Part shown: positions 28,234-37,500 of the stretch, piece by piece
Layout: the number at the start of each line of letters is the position of its first letter
Position numbering within the stretch: the first letter of the stretch is position 1
Assembly (NCBI RefSeq): GCF_965229915.1
Contig: NZ_CBDDJZ010000001.1
Span: forward strand, 4,092,001 to 4,156,000
DNA from: Marinoscillum sp965229915
GTDB lineage: Bacteria; Bacteroidota; Bacteroidia; Cytophagales; Cyclobacteriaceae
Direction: 5' to 3'
DNA length: 64,000 nucleotides
Translations under genes and position numbers: made by a program
Notes under the pieces: model-generated
Told to the model about the DNA's origin: nothing
Databases searched by the model: none
What the model saw: the letters and a program-made list of their open reading frames with translations, nothing else

Positions 28234-29232
28234 ATGAATCGTCGATTAACTATCGCATCGGCTCTATTTATGGCCGTTGTGTTTCATTTGCATGCTCAGT
28301 GGGATCATACTACCAATACTAACTATATAACCACACAGAATAAAGTGGGGATTGGGTTGAATATTTCTTCTCCAAAATCCCTTTTGTCAATAGGTACGGC
28401 TACCTCGAACATGCTTTCCAGTAATGGAATTACATTGGGCAACTCCGATAAATCTATCGAGCTACTTCATTCTCCATCAAGCAACGGCTATGGTTCCAGA
28501 ATATATGGGGTGGATGAAGGCAGTGGATTGACGAGTTTTAGAATAGCAGTACGAGGAAATTCGTCCTCTTGGATAGATGCATTGTACATAAAAGCTGCAA
28601 CAGGTAGTGTTGGGGGAACGGGAAACATTGGAGTTTATATGAATAATCCTAAGGAAAGACTGGATGTCAACGGGTCCATTAGAATTAAGGGTAGAAATCT
28701 GGATGGTAAAGATTTGACTTATTTGAGTAACTCAGGAGCTATGATAATTGGCTGGAATAGAAGCCAAGGGCATGGAGAAACCAATCTAATTAGCAATCGT
28801 GGTGCAGGTTCTGTAGGTGGATTCGAATTCAGGGATATTGACAATAATCAAGGTGAACAGGTTTTGATGAAGTTGAGAGGTGATGGAACTGTAGGAATAG
28901 GTACAAATAATCCCTCCGAAAAGCTAGAAGTGAATGGCACCATCCGCTCCAAAGAAATAAAAGTAGAAGCTGCTCCATGGCCAGATTACGTATTTGCCGA
29001 GGACTATGAGTTGATGTCTCTGACTCAAACCAGGGATTTCATCTCCAGGAATCATCATTTACCTGAAGTACCCTCAGCAGAGGAAGTTGAAGCCAATGGA
29101 ATCGCGGTGGGAGAGATGAATGCCTTGCTGTTAAAAAAAATCGAAGAGTTGACGTTGCATCTTCTTGAGAAGGATGCGCAGATACAGAATCTTATCAAAA
29201 GAGTGGAAAAACTAGAATCAAATGAAGAATAA
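28234..29232 (+). CDS. Secreted fibre-like protein, type B C-terminus, first gene of a 22-kb run
   Basis: The start at 28234 gives signal peptide MNRRLTIASALFMAVVFHLH(AQ) and 332 residues; the upstream ATG at 28177 would bury the signal. The body has 'VGIGLNISSPKSLLSIG', 'IGVYMNNPKERLDVNG' and 'VGIGTNNPSEKLEVNG' and a region with 'GSRIYGVDEGSGLTSFRI'. The end is type B: 'TIRSKEIKVEAAPWPDYVF', 'HHLPEVPSAEEVEANGI', 'GEMNALLLKKIEELTLHLL', then a coiled coil. Its last 11 bases overlap the next fibre gene. A perfect -7 box lies just upstream, so this gene probably opens the transcription unit that runs to GspF. Confidence 0.87.
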   Translation: MNRRLTIASALFMAVVFHLHAQWDHTTNTNYITTQNKVGIGLNISSPKSLLSIGTATSNMLSSNGITLGNSDKSIELLHSPSSNGYGSRIYGVDEGSGLTSFRIAVRGNSSSWIDALYIKAATGSVGGTGNIGVYMNNPKERLDVNGSIRIKGRNLDGKDLTYLSNSGAMIIGWNRSQGHGETNLISNRGAGSVGGFEFRDIDNNQGEQVLMKLRGDGTVGIGTNNPSEKLEVNGTIRSKEIKVEAAPWPDYVFAEDYELMSLTQTRDFISRNHHLPEVPSAEEVEANGIAVGEMNALLLKKIEELTLHLLEKDAQIQNLIKRVEKLESNEE

Positions 29233-30259
29233 AGAATTACTAATAATCGCAGGGCTACTTCTGAGTGTTTATGCCCATGCACAAACCATTACCTACTCGG
29301 ATAATTGGCACAAAGTACAAACTAGTTATGGCTACATCGACTTGGGACCACACAATGCTGATTGGGCTCATATCTATACGGATCGTCCGAAGTTCATTTT
29401 CAATAAGGATGTTTATTTACATAATGGTGTCTTAAGTTCTTACTCATCTTCCAATCTACAGTTGAGGACGAATGGAACTACAAGGGTGTTTGTCGATAAT
29501 TCTACAGGTAATGTTGGAATTGGAACAACGGACCCTGATGAAAAGCTAGAAGTAAATGGTAATATTCTACTTCCGGGTTATAGAAAGCTAACTCAAAAAA
29601 GTGGTAGTTATTATTATTCCGAACTTTTAACGACAGGGCATGGTCAAGGAGCCGGATGGATGATAAATGCCAAGTACGATGAATCTGGTGATCCACCATC
29701 CAATGTAACATATGCGGTCAATCCTGGCAATTATAATACCGGAGCGGGCTACTTAGATTTTGATGGTAATGGTAAGAGATGGACTTTTTATACTGCACCA
29801 ACATCAACAGGGGTAGGCCAAAGTGTTGCTTTTCGTGCGATTGCGATTTTTGATGATAGTCATGTGAGCTTGAGCGCTAGTGGTAATGCCCATGATTTTT
29901 TCTTGAATTCTTCTGCTAATTTAGGATTAGGGACATCTACTCCCTCCGAAAAGCTGGAAGTAAATGGCACCATCCGCTCCAAAGAAGTGAAGGTAGAAGC
30001 CTCACCATGGCCAGACTATGTCTTTGCAGAGGATTATGACCTGATGTCTCTTGCTGAAATCTCTCATTATATAGCTGATAACAAACATCTACCAGGAATG
30101 CCTTCAGCTGAGGAAGTAGCAAAAGAGGGTGTTGCTCTTGGCAAGATGAATGCTAAGTTATTGGAGAAGGTTGAGGAGTTGACACTACATGTTATTTCTT
30201 TACAGAACCAGTTGCATCAGCAACAACTGGAAATCGCATTACTAAAGAAATCTGAATAA
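29222..30259 (+). CDS. Secreted fibre-like protein, type B C-terminus
   Basis: The 345-residue protein starts within the end of the gene before it and has signal peptide MKNKELLIIAGLLLSVYAHA(Q). The body is tyrosine- and asparagine-rich ('YGYIDLGPHNADWAHIYTD', 'GYRKLTQKSGSYYYSEL') and has two motifs with near-identical tails, 'VGIGTTDPDEKLEVNG' and 'LGLGTSTPSEKLEVNG'. The end is type B with 'HLPGMPSAEEVAKEGVALG' and 'KMNAKLLEKVEELTLHVI'; GKMN replaces GEMN. The coiled coil carries 'LQNQLHQQQLEIALLK', nearly the same as in the next gene, which points to tandem duplication. Confidence 0.87.
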   Translation: MKNKELLIIAGLLLSVYAHAQTITYSDNWHKVQTSYGYIDLGPHNADWAHIYTDRPKFIFNKDVYLHNGVLSSYSSSNLQLRTNGTTRVFVDNSTGNVGIGTTDPDEKLEVNGNILLPGYRKLTQKSGSYYYSELLTTGHGQGAGWMINAKYDESGDPPSNVTYAVNPGNYNTGAGYLDFDGNGKRWTFYTAPTSTGVGQSVAFRAIAIFDDSHVSLSASGNAHDFFLNSSANLGLGTSTPSEKLEVNGTIRSKEVKVEASPWPDYVFAEDYDLMSLAEISHYIADNKHLPGMPSAEEVAKEGVALGKMNAKLLEKVEELTLHVISLQNQLHQQQLEIALLKKSE

Positions 30260-30260
30260 A

Positions 30261-31211
30261 ATGAGAAAGATTATTTTAACCATGTCCACTTGGGTGATTT
30301 TACTCACGGGCTATAGTCAAACCATTCATGAATCTGGCAGCAACGGGACTAGTGGTGATGCGGTTGTTAGAATTGAATCAGACAAGGACAATAACAATGA
30401 AGGCGATAATGCGCGAATTGAGTTGTATCAGGATGGTGGTAGTCTCGGAGCATTTATTGGATTCAATCAGGACTGGGGTGGTACATCAGATCAGCCAGAT
30501 AACTTGTTTCGAATAGGAACCCGATACGGAGGCAATAATTATTATAACAATTTTGTCATCCGAGGAAATACTGATTTCATCGGAATGGGTACAGCTGACC
30601 CCATATCTTCTTTACATGTTTCTTCAGGTACATCAGGTTCGGCTATTTTGACATTGGAGGCCGACACAGATAATAATGAAGAATCAGATAATGCCAGAAT
30701 TAACTTCATTCAGGATGGAGGGCTGGTAAATGCATTTGTTGGGTTTGAGGGCAACGCGGGAACTACAACCGCAGGAAGTTTATCTAATGCTTTACTGATT
30801 GCAAGCAAAGATGCAACTACCAGACCCATCCAGATTGTTACAGGGAATGAATTAAAAATGACCATTAATAAAACTGGTGTAGGTATTGGTATCAACCAAC
30901 CATCAGAAAGTTTAGAAGTAAATGGCACCATCCGCTCCAAAGAAGTCAAAGTGGAAGCCTCACCATGGCCGGATTATGTCTTTTCTGAAGGTTATGACCT
31001 CATGTCCTTGGCTGAAATCTCTGATTACATAGCTGAAAACCAACACCTTCCTGGAATGCCTTCTGCTAAGCAAGTAGCAAAAGAGGGTGTTGCTCTGGGA
31101 GAGATGAACGCTAAGCTACTGGAGAAAGTGGAGGAATTGACGCTGTATGTTATTTCTCTTCAGAATCAGCTGCATCAGCAGCAGAGAGAAATCAATGAAT
31201 TAAAAAAATGA
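30261..31211 (+). CDS. Secreted fibre-like protein, type B, paralogue of next gene
   Basis: A 316-residue protein with signal peptide MRKIILTMSTWVILLTGYSQ. The body begins 'TIHESGSNGTSGDAVVRIES' and repeats an acidic unit, 'D.DNN.E.DNARI.(L/F).QDGG', twice (about residues 43-60 and 136-153). Motifs 'IGMGTADPISSLHV' and 'VGIGINQPSESLEV' follow. The end is type B ('YVFSEGYDLMSL', 'HLPGMPSAKQVAKEGVALG'). The next gene shares the whole N-terminal body, so these two are a recent tandem pair, the longer one having gained an extra segment. The aspartate-rich units could bind calcium, but that is untested. Confidence 0.86.
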   Translation: MRKIILTMSTWVILLTGYSQTIHESGSNGTSGDAVVRIESDKDNNNEGDNARIELYQDGGSLGAFIGFNQDWGGTSDQPDNLFRIGTRYGGNNYYNNFVIRGNTDFIGMGTADPISSLHVSSGTSGSAILTLEADTDNNEESDNARINFIQDGGLVNAFVGFEGNAGTTTAGSLSNALLIASKDATTRPIQIVTGNELKMTINKTGVGIGINQPSESLEVNGTIRSKEVKVEASPWPDYVFSEGYDLMSLAEISDYIAENQHLPGMPSAKQVAKEGVALGEMNAKLLEKVEELTLYVISLQNQLHQQQREINELKK

Positions 31212-31217
31212 TGAGAT

Positions 31218-32453
31218 ATGAAAAAGAATCTGCTAACTCTATCTAGCTGCATACTCATGCTTGCTGGTTATGGACAAATCATTCATGAGTCAGCTAATAA
31301 TGGCACAACGGGTGACGCGGTAGTGAGAATTGAATCAGATAAGGACAACAACGATGAAGGAGATAATGCCAGAATTGAATTATATCAGGATGGAGGCAGT
31401 CTTGGAGCATTTATCGGATTCAATCAAGATTGGGGTGGCACATCAAACCAACCAGATAATTTGTTTCGAATAGGAACCCGTTATAGTGGCAATAACTACT
31501 ATAACAATTTAGTCATTAGAGCAAATACTGGTTTTATTGGTTTGGGTACGGCTGATCCAGTTTCCTCTTTACATATATCTTCCGGTACTTCTGGGTCTTC
31601 AATTTTAACGCTCGAAGCTGATACTGATAACAATAATGAACAGGATAATGCTCGGATCAATCTTGTTCAGGATGGAGGTTTAGTTAATACGTTTATTAGA
31701 CTAGAGGGAAATCCAGGAGCTACAGCTTCTGGCACTATTGCCAATGCCATGTTGATAGGCAGTGAAGATGCGACAGCAAGACCCGTTCAGTTCATCGTAA
31801 AAGATCAGCTGCAAATGACTGTAGATAATAATGGAGTTGGTATTGGGGTCAATGAGCCATCTGATAAACTACATGTTGATGGCGATTTTCGGATGAATAT
31901 CGGTGAAGGTTTTAAGCTTTATGGAGATGTTAATTACTTCAATCAATACCAGGATGGAATTGTTTTCCAAATGGAAGACACTAATCATACAAATGGTCAA
32001 ACAGATGGTGGGTTTGTTTTTAGAGGATTCACTCCTACAGATGGCCAGTCTCAGGAATGGATGGTCATCAAAACCGGTGGCAGAGTAGGAATAGGTACGC
32101 CTTCACCTTCCGAGGAACTGGAAGTAAATGGCACTATCCGGTCCAAAGAAGTGAAAGTAGAAGCCTCCCCTTGGCCAGATTATGTCTTTGCTGACGGCTA
32201 TCTGCTACCTTCACTTGCTGAGACTAAAGCTTATATCAGTGAAAATCACCATTTGCCTGATGTACCTTCTGCAGAGGAGGTAACAGCAAACGGTATTGCA
32301 CTAGGGGAGATGAATGCCATCTTACTGAAAAAGATCGAAGAGTTAACGCTGCATGTTATTCGTCTGGAAGAGCAAAATGAGGAGCTTAAAAGGAATTATA
32401 CCCTTGAACTTGAGCTCATTAAAAAACAACTAAAACAACTAACCGATGATTAA
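31218..32453 (+). CDS. Secreted fibre-like protein, type B, longer paralogue
   Basis: A 411-residue protein with signal peptide MKKNLLTLSSCILMLAGYGQ. The first 220 residues mirror the previous gene ('HESANNGTTGDAVVRIESDK', two acidic 'DNARI' units). It then has about 75 extra residues ('HVDGDFRMNIGEGFKLYGD' to 'GGFVFRGFTPTDGQSQEW') before the last motif, 'VGIGTPSPSEELEVNG'. The end is type B with 'FADGYLLPSLAETKAYI' and 'HHLPDVPSAEEVTANGIALG'. The coiled coil is longer and lysine-rich ('KRNYTLELELIKKQLKQL'). The extra segment shows how bodies grow by insertion between turn motifs. It overlaps the next gene by 8 bp. Confidence 0.86.
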   Translation: MKKNLLTLSSCILMLAGYGQIIHESANNGTTGDAVVRIESDKDNNDEGDNARIELYQDGGSLGAFIGFNQDWGGTSNQPDNLFRIGTRYSGNNYYNNLVIRANTGFIGLGTADPVSSLHISSGTSGSSILTLEADTDNNNEQDNARINLVQDGGLVNTFIRLEGNPGATASGTIANAMLIGSEDATARPVQFIVKDQLQMTVDNNGVGIGVNEPSDKLHVDGDFRMNIGEGFKLYGDVNYFNQYQDGIVFQMEDTNHTNGQTDGGFVFRGFTPTDGQSQEWMVIKTGGRVGIGTPSPSEELEVNGTIRSKEVKVEASPWPDYVFADGYLLPSLAETKAYISENHHLPDVPSAEEVTANGIALGEMNAILLKKIEELTLHVIRLEEQNEELKRNYTLELELIKKQLKQLTDD

Positions 32454-33432
32454 TATGAAGCCATTATTTATACTACTTGCGCTATCTGGAAGCACCATTT
32501 TTTGCTTTGGTCAAAACATCAAGGTGGGCAATTATGAAGTAACCGATATTCAGGCCATCCATAAGTCACCAGATTTTACCCACCTGTTTTGGGATCGTAA
32601 TCATGATGGACAGGGTAACTTTAGTTCAGCCTCCAGACCAATGTTTTTTTATTGGGACGATGATGATAGTGCTATTGGATTTTTGATAGATACCAGAAAC
32701 ATGCATTATTTGAAATCCAAGTTCTATTCGCTGGATGTCACCAACAATGCCGTGGTTGATGGGAAAGTAGGTATAGGTATGCAACCTACGTCCTCTATAT
32801 TGTCCATTCAAGGTATTGACGATTTTAATACACACGAGGTAGTTATACATGGTAAAAGTGCCTTGATAAATCTAGGACCCAACGAAAGTGGTCCACATGG
32901 TTTGATATTTGGCGACTATAATGCGAATGAAGGTCTTCAATTGGTCTACAGATCCACCCCCAATGCATTAATAGTAGAGCGGGCCAATGACGGAGGTGAT
33001 GGCGAGGATCTATTCAGTATAGACTATGATACCAAAGAAGCCTACTTCAAATACAATGTAGGAATAGGGGTACTAAATCCTTCTGAAAAATTGGAGGTAA
33101 ATGGCACCATCCGCACAAAAGAGGTAAAAGTAGAAGCTTCTTCCTGGCCGGACTATGTCTTTGCGGAAGGCTATGATCTAATGACGCTGGGTGAGATCTC
33201 CGAATACATCGCAGAGAATCAGCACCTACCCGGACTCCCATCTGCTGAGGAAGTAGCCATAGAAGGGGTAGCGCTTGGGGAAATGAATGCAACGCTTCTG
33301 GAAAAGATCGAAGAGCTGACGCTTCATCAAATAGAGCAACATAAAGAGATCAACTATTTGAAAGCTGAAAATGAGCGACTAAAGAGCTTGGAGAAGCGAC
33401 TATCCGACCTGGAATCTTTACTTCAGAAATAA
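32446..33432 (+). CDS. Secreted fibre-like protein, type B C-terminus
   Basis: The protein has 328 residues, or 325 if the ATG at 32455 is used; MKPLFILLALSGSTIFCFGQ is the signal peptide. The body is unlike its neighbours, with tryptophan- and histidine-containing strands ('HLFWDRNHDGQGNFSSASRP', 'PHGLIFGDYNANEGLQLVY'). Motifs are 'VGIGMQPTSSILSIQG' and 'VGIGVLNPSEKLEVNG'. The end is type B ('SSWPDYVFAEGYDLMTL', 'HLPGLPSAEEVAIEGVALG'). The coiled coil has 'NYLKAENERLKSLEKRLSDL'. It is followed 10 bp later by an ATG belonging to a fibre gene with a broken signal peptide. Confidence 0.86.
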   Translation: MINMKPLFILLALSGSTIFCFGQNIKVGNYEVTDIQAIHKSPDFTHLFWDRNHDGQGNFSSASRPMFFYWDDDDSAIGFLIDTRNMHYLKSKFYSLDVTNNAVVDGKVGIGMQPTSSILSIQGIDDFNTHEVVIHGKSALINLGPNESGPHGLIFGDYNANEGLQLVYRSTPNALIVERANDGGDGEDLFSIDYDTKEAYFKYNVGIGVLNPSEKLEVNGTIRTKEVKVEASSWPDYVFAEGYDLMTLGEISEYIAENQHLPGLPSAEEVAIEGVALGEMNATLLEKIEELTLHQIEQHKEINYLKAENERLKSLEKRLSDLESLLQK

Positions 33433-33465
33433 CAAATCAATCATGAAATCACTTTAACTATAATA

Positions 33466-34575
33466 ATGATAGCATTACATCTGAGCATTTATGCGCAATG
33501 GGTGGGGCCATCAAACGGTGTATTGTCAACCGATGAAATTGTGAAAATTAATAAAGGTTCTGGCTATGCACCTCTTCAGCTCTATTCGGAAGGTGACGGC
33601 ACGCATAACAACTCCCCAGTCAAAATATTTACTTATGGCTCTGGTGGTAGTCAAGATCTTATATTCAGAATACAAAACTGGAGTGGAAATTATTTTTTTA
33701 AATATGGAGCAACAGGCGGAGATTATAATGCTGTAAAAATTAGCCGTGGAGGAGGAGGAGGAAATGGTCCGTCATCAGGCTACGGAATATTTGATGTCTA
33801 TGGAGAAAATCAGGATATTAATCTTCGCTTTCGGGGTAAAGGGAGTTCTTACTTCAACGCTGGGAATCTGGGGGTAGGCACAAATGCACCTTCACATAAG
33901 TTGGATGTTCACGGCGAAATCAGGTGGGGTGGTGTAAACAATTCTAACTGGGGAGATGGATTATTGACCATGAATTCTGGCTGGAATGGAGGCGATTACC
34001 CAACGCTCGGTAGTCTGGGAGCAGATGGGCGAAGTTTGATCATGCTGCATAATCCGCACATTCCTTATCGCACAGATAATTCAGCCTCTGGATATTCAGG
34101 TAAAGCAGGTATCCGAATGGCGACCGATGCCTCAACATCAAGTTGGTGGGATATGGGGTTAGCTGGTGATTTTTTCTATATCTACAGAAAGAATTCTGGA
34201 GAGTTTTTCCGAATTACAAGCAGTGGAAAAGTGGGAATAGGTACGACCTCACCTTCCGAGGAACTGGAAGTCAATGGTACCATCCGGTCCAAAGAAGTTA
34301 AAGTAGAAGCCTCCCCATGGCCAGATTACGTGTTTAACACAGATTATCAGTTGCCCTCTCTTGCTGAAACCAGGGCCTTTATTGATGCGAACCATCATTT
34401 GCCTGAAGTACCCTCAGCGGCAGATGTAGAGGCCAAGGGAATCGCACTTGGCGAAATGAATGCGATCCTGCTGAAAAAGATCGAAGAACTAACGCTACAT
34501 GTAATCAATCAAAACCTACAGATGGAAGAACAGCAACAACGATTAGAAAAACTTGAAAAACTATTGGCGAACTGA
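33466..34575 (+). CDS. Fibre-like protein, type B, signal peptide out of frame
   Basis: The 369-residue frame opens with MIALHLSIYAQW, only the second half of a signal peptide. An ATG at 33443 begins ATGAAATC in another frame and stops at 33455-33457. Adding one A to the run at 33446-33448 would give MKITLTIIMIALHLSIYAQ, a complete signal peptide, so a one-base loss is likely. The body has 'GLLTMNSGWNGGDYPTLG' and 'HNPHIPYRTDN', a module found twice in the gene at 20005. Motifs 'LGVGTNAPSHKLDVHG' and 'VGIGTTSPSEELEVNG' precede a type B end ('HHLPEVPSAADVEAKGIALG'). As sequenced it may not be exported. Confidence 0.8.
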   Translation: MIALHLSIYAQWVGPSNGVLSTDEIVKINKGSGYAPLQLYSEGDGTHNNSPVKIFTYGSGGSQDLIFRIQNWSGNYFFKYGATGGDYNAVKISRGGGGGNGPSSGYGIFDVYGENQDINLRFRGKGSSYFNAGNLGVGTNAPSHKLDVHGEIRWGGVNNSNWGDGLLTMNSGWNGGDYPTLGSLGADGRSLIMLHNPHIPYRTDNSASGYSGKAGIRMATDASTSSWWDMGLAGDFFYIYRKNSGEFFRITSSGKVGIGTTSPSEELEVNGTIRSKEVKVEASPWPDYVFNTDYQLPSLAETRAFIDANHHLPEVPSAADVEAKGIALGEMNAILLKKIEELTLHVINQNLQMEEQQQRLEKLEKLLAN

Positions 34576-34597
34576 CCTAACCAAGCTTACACTACTA

Positions 34598-37500
34598 ATG
34601 AAAAAAATACTCACCTTAACACTCACATTACTATTAATTTGGCTCACCGCATTTGCACAGGACAAATCGGGTAAAATTGTAGATAGCAACAACATATCCA
34701 TAGAAGGCGTGGATCTGGGTGCGCTAAAAAATAGTGTCAACCTGTATACTGGAGAGGTAAAACTGCCAATTAAATTAATAAGTGCACCTGCTAAAAATAG
34801 TCTGGGAATAGATGTAAACATAAGTTACAATTCTGCGGTGCAGGTAGATGCCAGTACAATTAACGAAGAATCACCCACTGGCACATTGGGCTTGGGGTGG
34901 ATGATGAAGTTTCCCGAAATAGTTATAGATCATAAAAATACGGGGAACCAACATGACGATCAGTACTACTTGCTTGATGGCTCAAAAACAGAATTGATTT
35001 ACACGGGAACAGAATCGTACTACTCCAAGGACCTAAATACTACCTATACGGCGGAGATTTTTGAGTCTAAAAATTACACTAATTGGAAGATCAGGAGAGT
35101 ATCTTCGCGGGAACGCTGGGAAATCACCAAAGAAGACGGGAAAGTCTACATATATGGAGACAGATATACATTTCCTTCTTCTATTCAATGGAGCGTACGA
35201 TGGGGAAACTGGGTTGGAAACAGCAGTATTTCCACAGGGCAAAAACAAATGCCCAGGGCGTTGAGTATTTCCAAAGTAATTGATCGAAATGAAACAGATT
35301 ACTTACTATACAATTATGATAAAGTTGAGAATAAGCTGGGAAGTAGTTCAGGTTTAAACCATACCGAAGCTAGTTACATCGAATCAATAGAAAATGCTCT
35401 TGGATACCGTGTGGAATTTAGCTTTACGGGTAAACAATCTTATGAATATTATGAACCACACAAAGAGCAAGCCGAACCAGACGCCTATCAGGAGATCTAT
35501 GAAAAAGAGTACTTGAGCAGCGTTAGATTATACAATGGAAATGTTTTGGTGAAGTCCGTAAACTTAAACTATCACCCATTGACTTATCTAAGTACTGATA
35601 ATGACTTAAAGAAAAGGTTGTTATCCAATATTAAATTCTCCGATAGGTATAGTGGATCTACGACAGAAGCGTCATTTGAATACTACACGGATAATACATA
35701 TAAAGGAGCCCTAAAGTCCGTAACTTCCAAGTCTGGTGCCAAAGTGAACTATGTCTATACTTCGACGACTATAGGTGATTTGGATGATATCATCTACGCT
35801 CCTAACGGATATTCTGAACCACAAATCTGGCAGGGACCTGGTTATGTGGTTGTTTGCTGGCGTCAGTTGTCAGGGGGCAGTCATGACGATACTGATCGGC
35901 CAGTAAAAGTATACGCCTATACCTGGAATGGAAAATGGCAGGAACAGTACATTACCCAAATTAATCATGTGGATAAAGACGATCTCAATGATCGGTACAA
36001 GGAGTTTTTTGTAGAAACCCAAAAAGATTTTTTTGCCATTGCTACACCAGCTGAAAATAACAACTGTGAGTTATGGCTTGTAAGCAAAAATGACAATAGT
36101 GGACAATGGTCCTATTCAAAAAAAACGGTCAATATAGGAAGTCATAAGCCATCGTTGGTTTCGGGTGAGAGTTTTATAGGGTTGGGAAGAAGGCGAGAGG
36201 GAAGTAGTACTTCACCTAAATTGACGGTCTTCATTAAAAACAACAATTACAACTCCTGGCGATCTGAGGTAATTAATGATATTTCTAATACCAGAGATCC
36301 ATTTCATTTGGGCAAACTCAATTACATATTTACAGCCTATGAAATCGGTGATAACAATTATCGAAGAATCAATTATTTGACAAGAGATAAAACGTTCTCC
36401 AGTAAAAGCACTTATGACGGGAATGATGGTTATGATGGGGATGTGGGTGTTAGCTCTAACAGTTTCGTTGCCTTAAAATATTCGAATGGAAGGGTAATGT
36501 CTTACAGATGGGATGAGTACTACAACCAGACATCTACCTTAATAGGAACTAATTTTAGCAATTTGATGCGATTGCAAACCGTCAATAACTCCATGCTTCA
36601 AGCAAGTGATTATTATCAGAACATTGTTAATGTATCAAGGTATACAGGTAATTCGTGGAATACTTACGTAGAGGGCACAGAGAATCATATATGGAGAAAT
36701 TCACTGAATGATGATTTTTTTGTCTGGTCAGAAAGTAACGGTGGATGGGATGGATACCGAATTGAATTTAACCCTAATAGTACCAGTTGGAAAACCAGGG
36801 CCAAGTTACCAGAGCATCCGGATCACATAAACGGAGGACAGACGATAGGTTCTTTCTGGGGAAATTACTCGTATTACTGGCCTTACATACATAAACGGTC
36901 CAATACTGGAAGTTGGAGTACCTTTTATACCACCGAGCTGACGAATACCAATGGAGAATCGAGCTATGTTTACGGTAGCCCTAACTTTTTCTTCCATGAG
37001 CAAAGTAACGGTACAGGAGCTTATAAATACACCATCTATAATGGTGAAGTGAATAAACAATCAATAGATGCCGGTCGCACCACAGGTTTTTTTGCTAATG
37101 AAGCTGGGGGACTCGGTGTATTCATTACCTACAATTCATCCGATGAGTGGAGTGCTACTAACCTGAAATTGCATAAAGTAATAAGGCACTCAGTGGGAGG
37201 AGGGTTATCTGTAAAGCCAATCAGGTATATCTATACCCAAAATGGCTTTCATACCACTTACACTGCATATGATTTTAATACAAGTACTGCTACATTGTCA
37301 GATGACGGGAAACATGCTTATTTCAATGAGGCAACTGAGGTTAAGGGTTCATCCACTACCAGCTCAACCCCATACGGCAAGACAGTCAGTTATTTTTTTA
37401 ATGGAGGTGTCATTGATAATGGCTACCTCACATCTGTTCAGAGTATGTCACCACTTGTAATGGGACTAAACTATAAACAGCTCATTTATGATAATAACGG

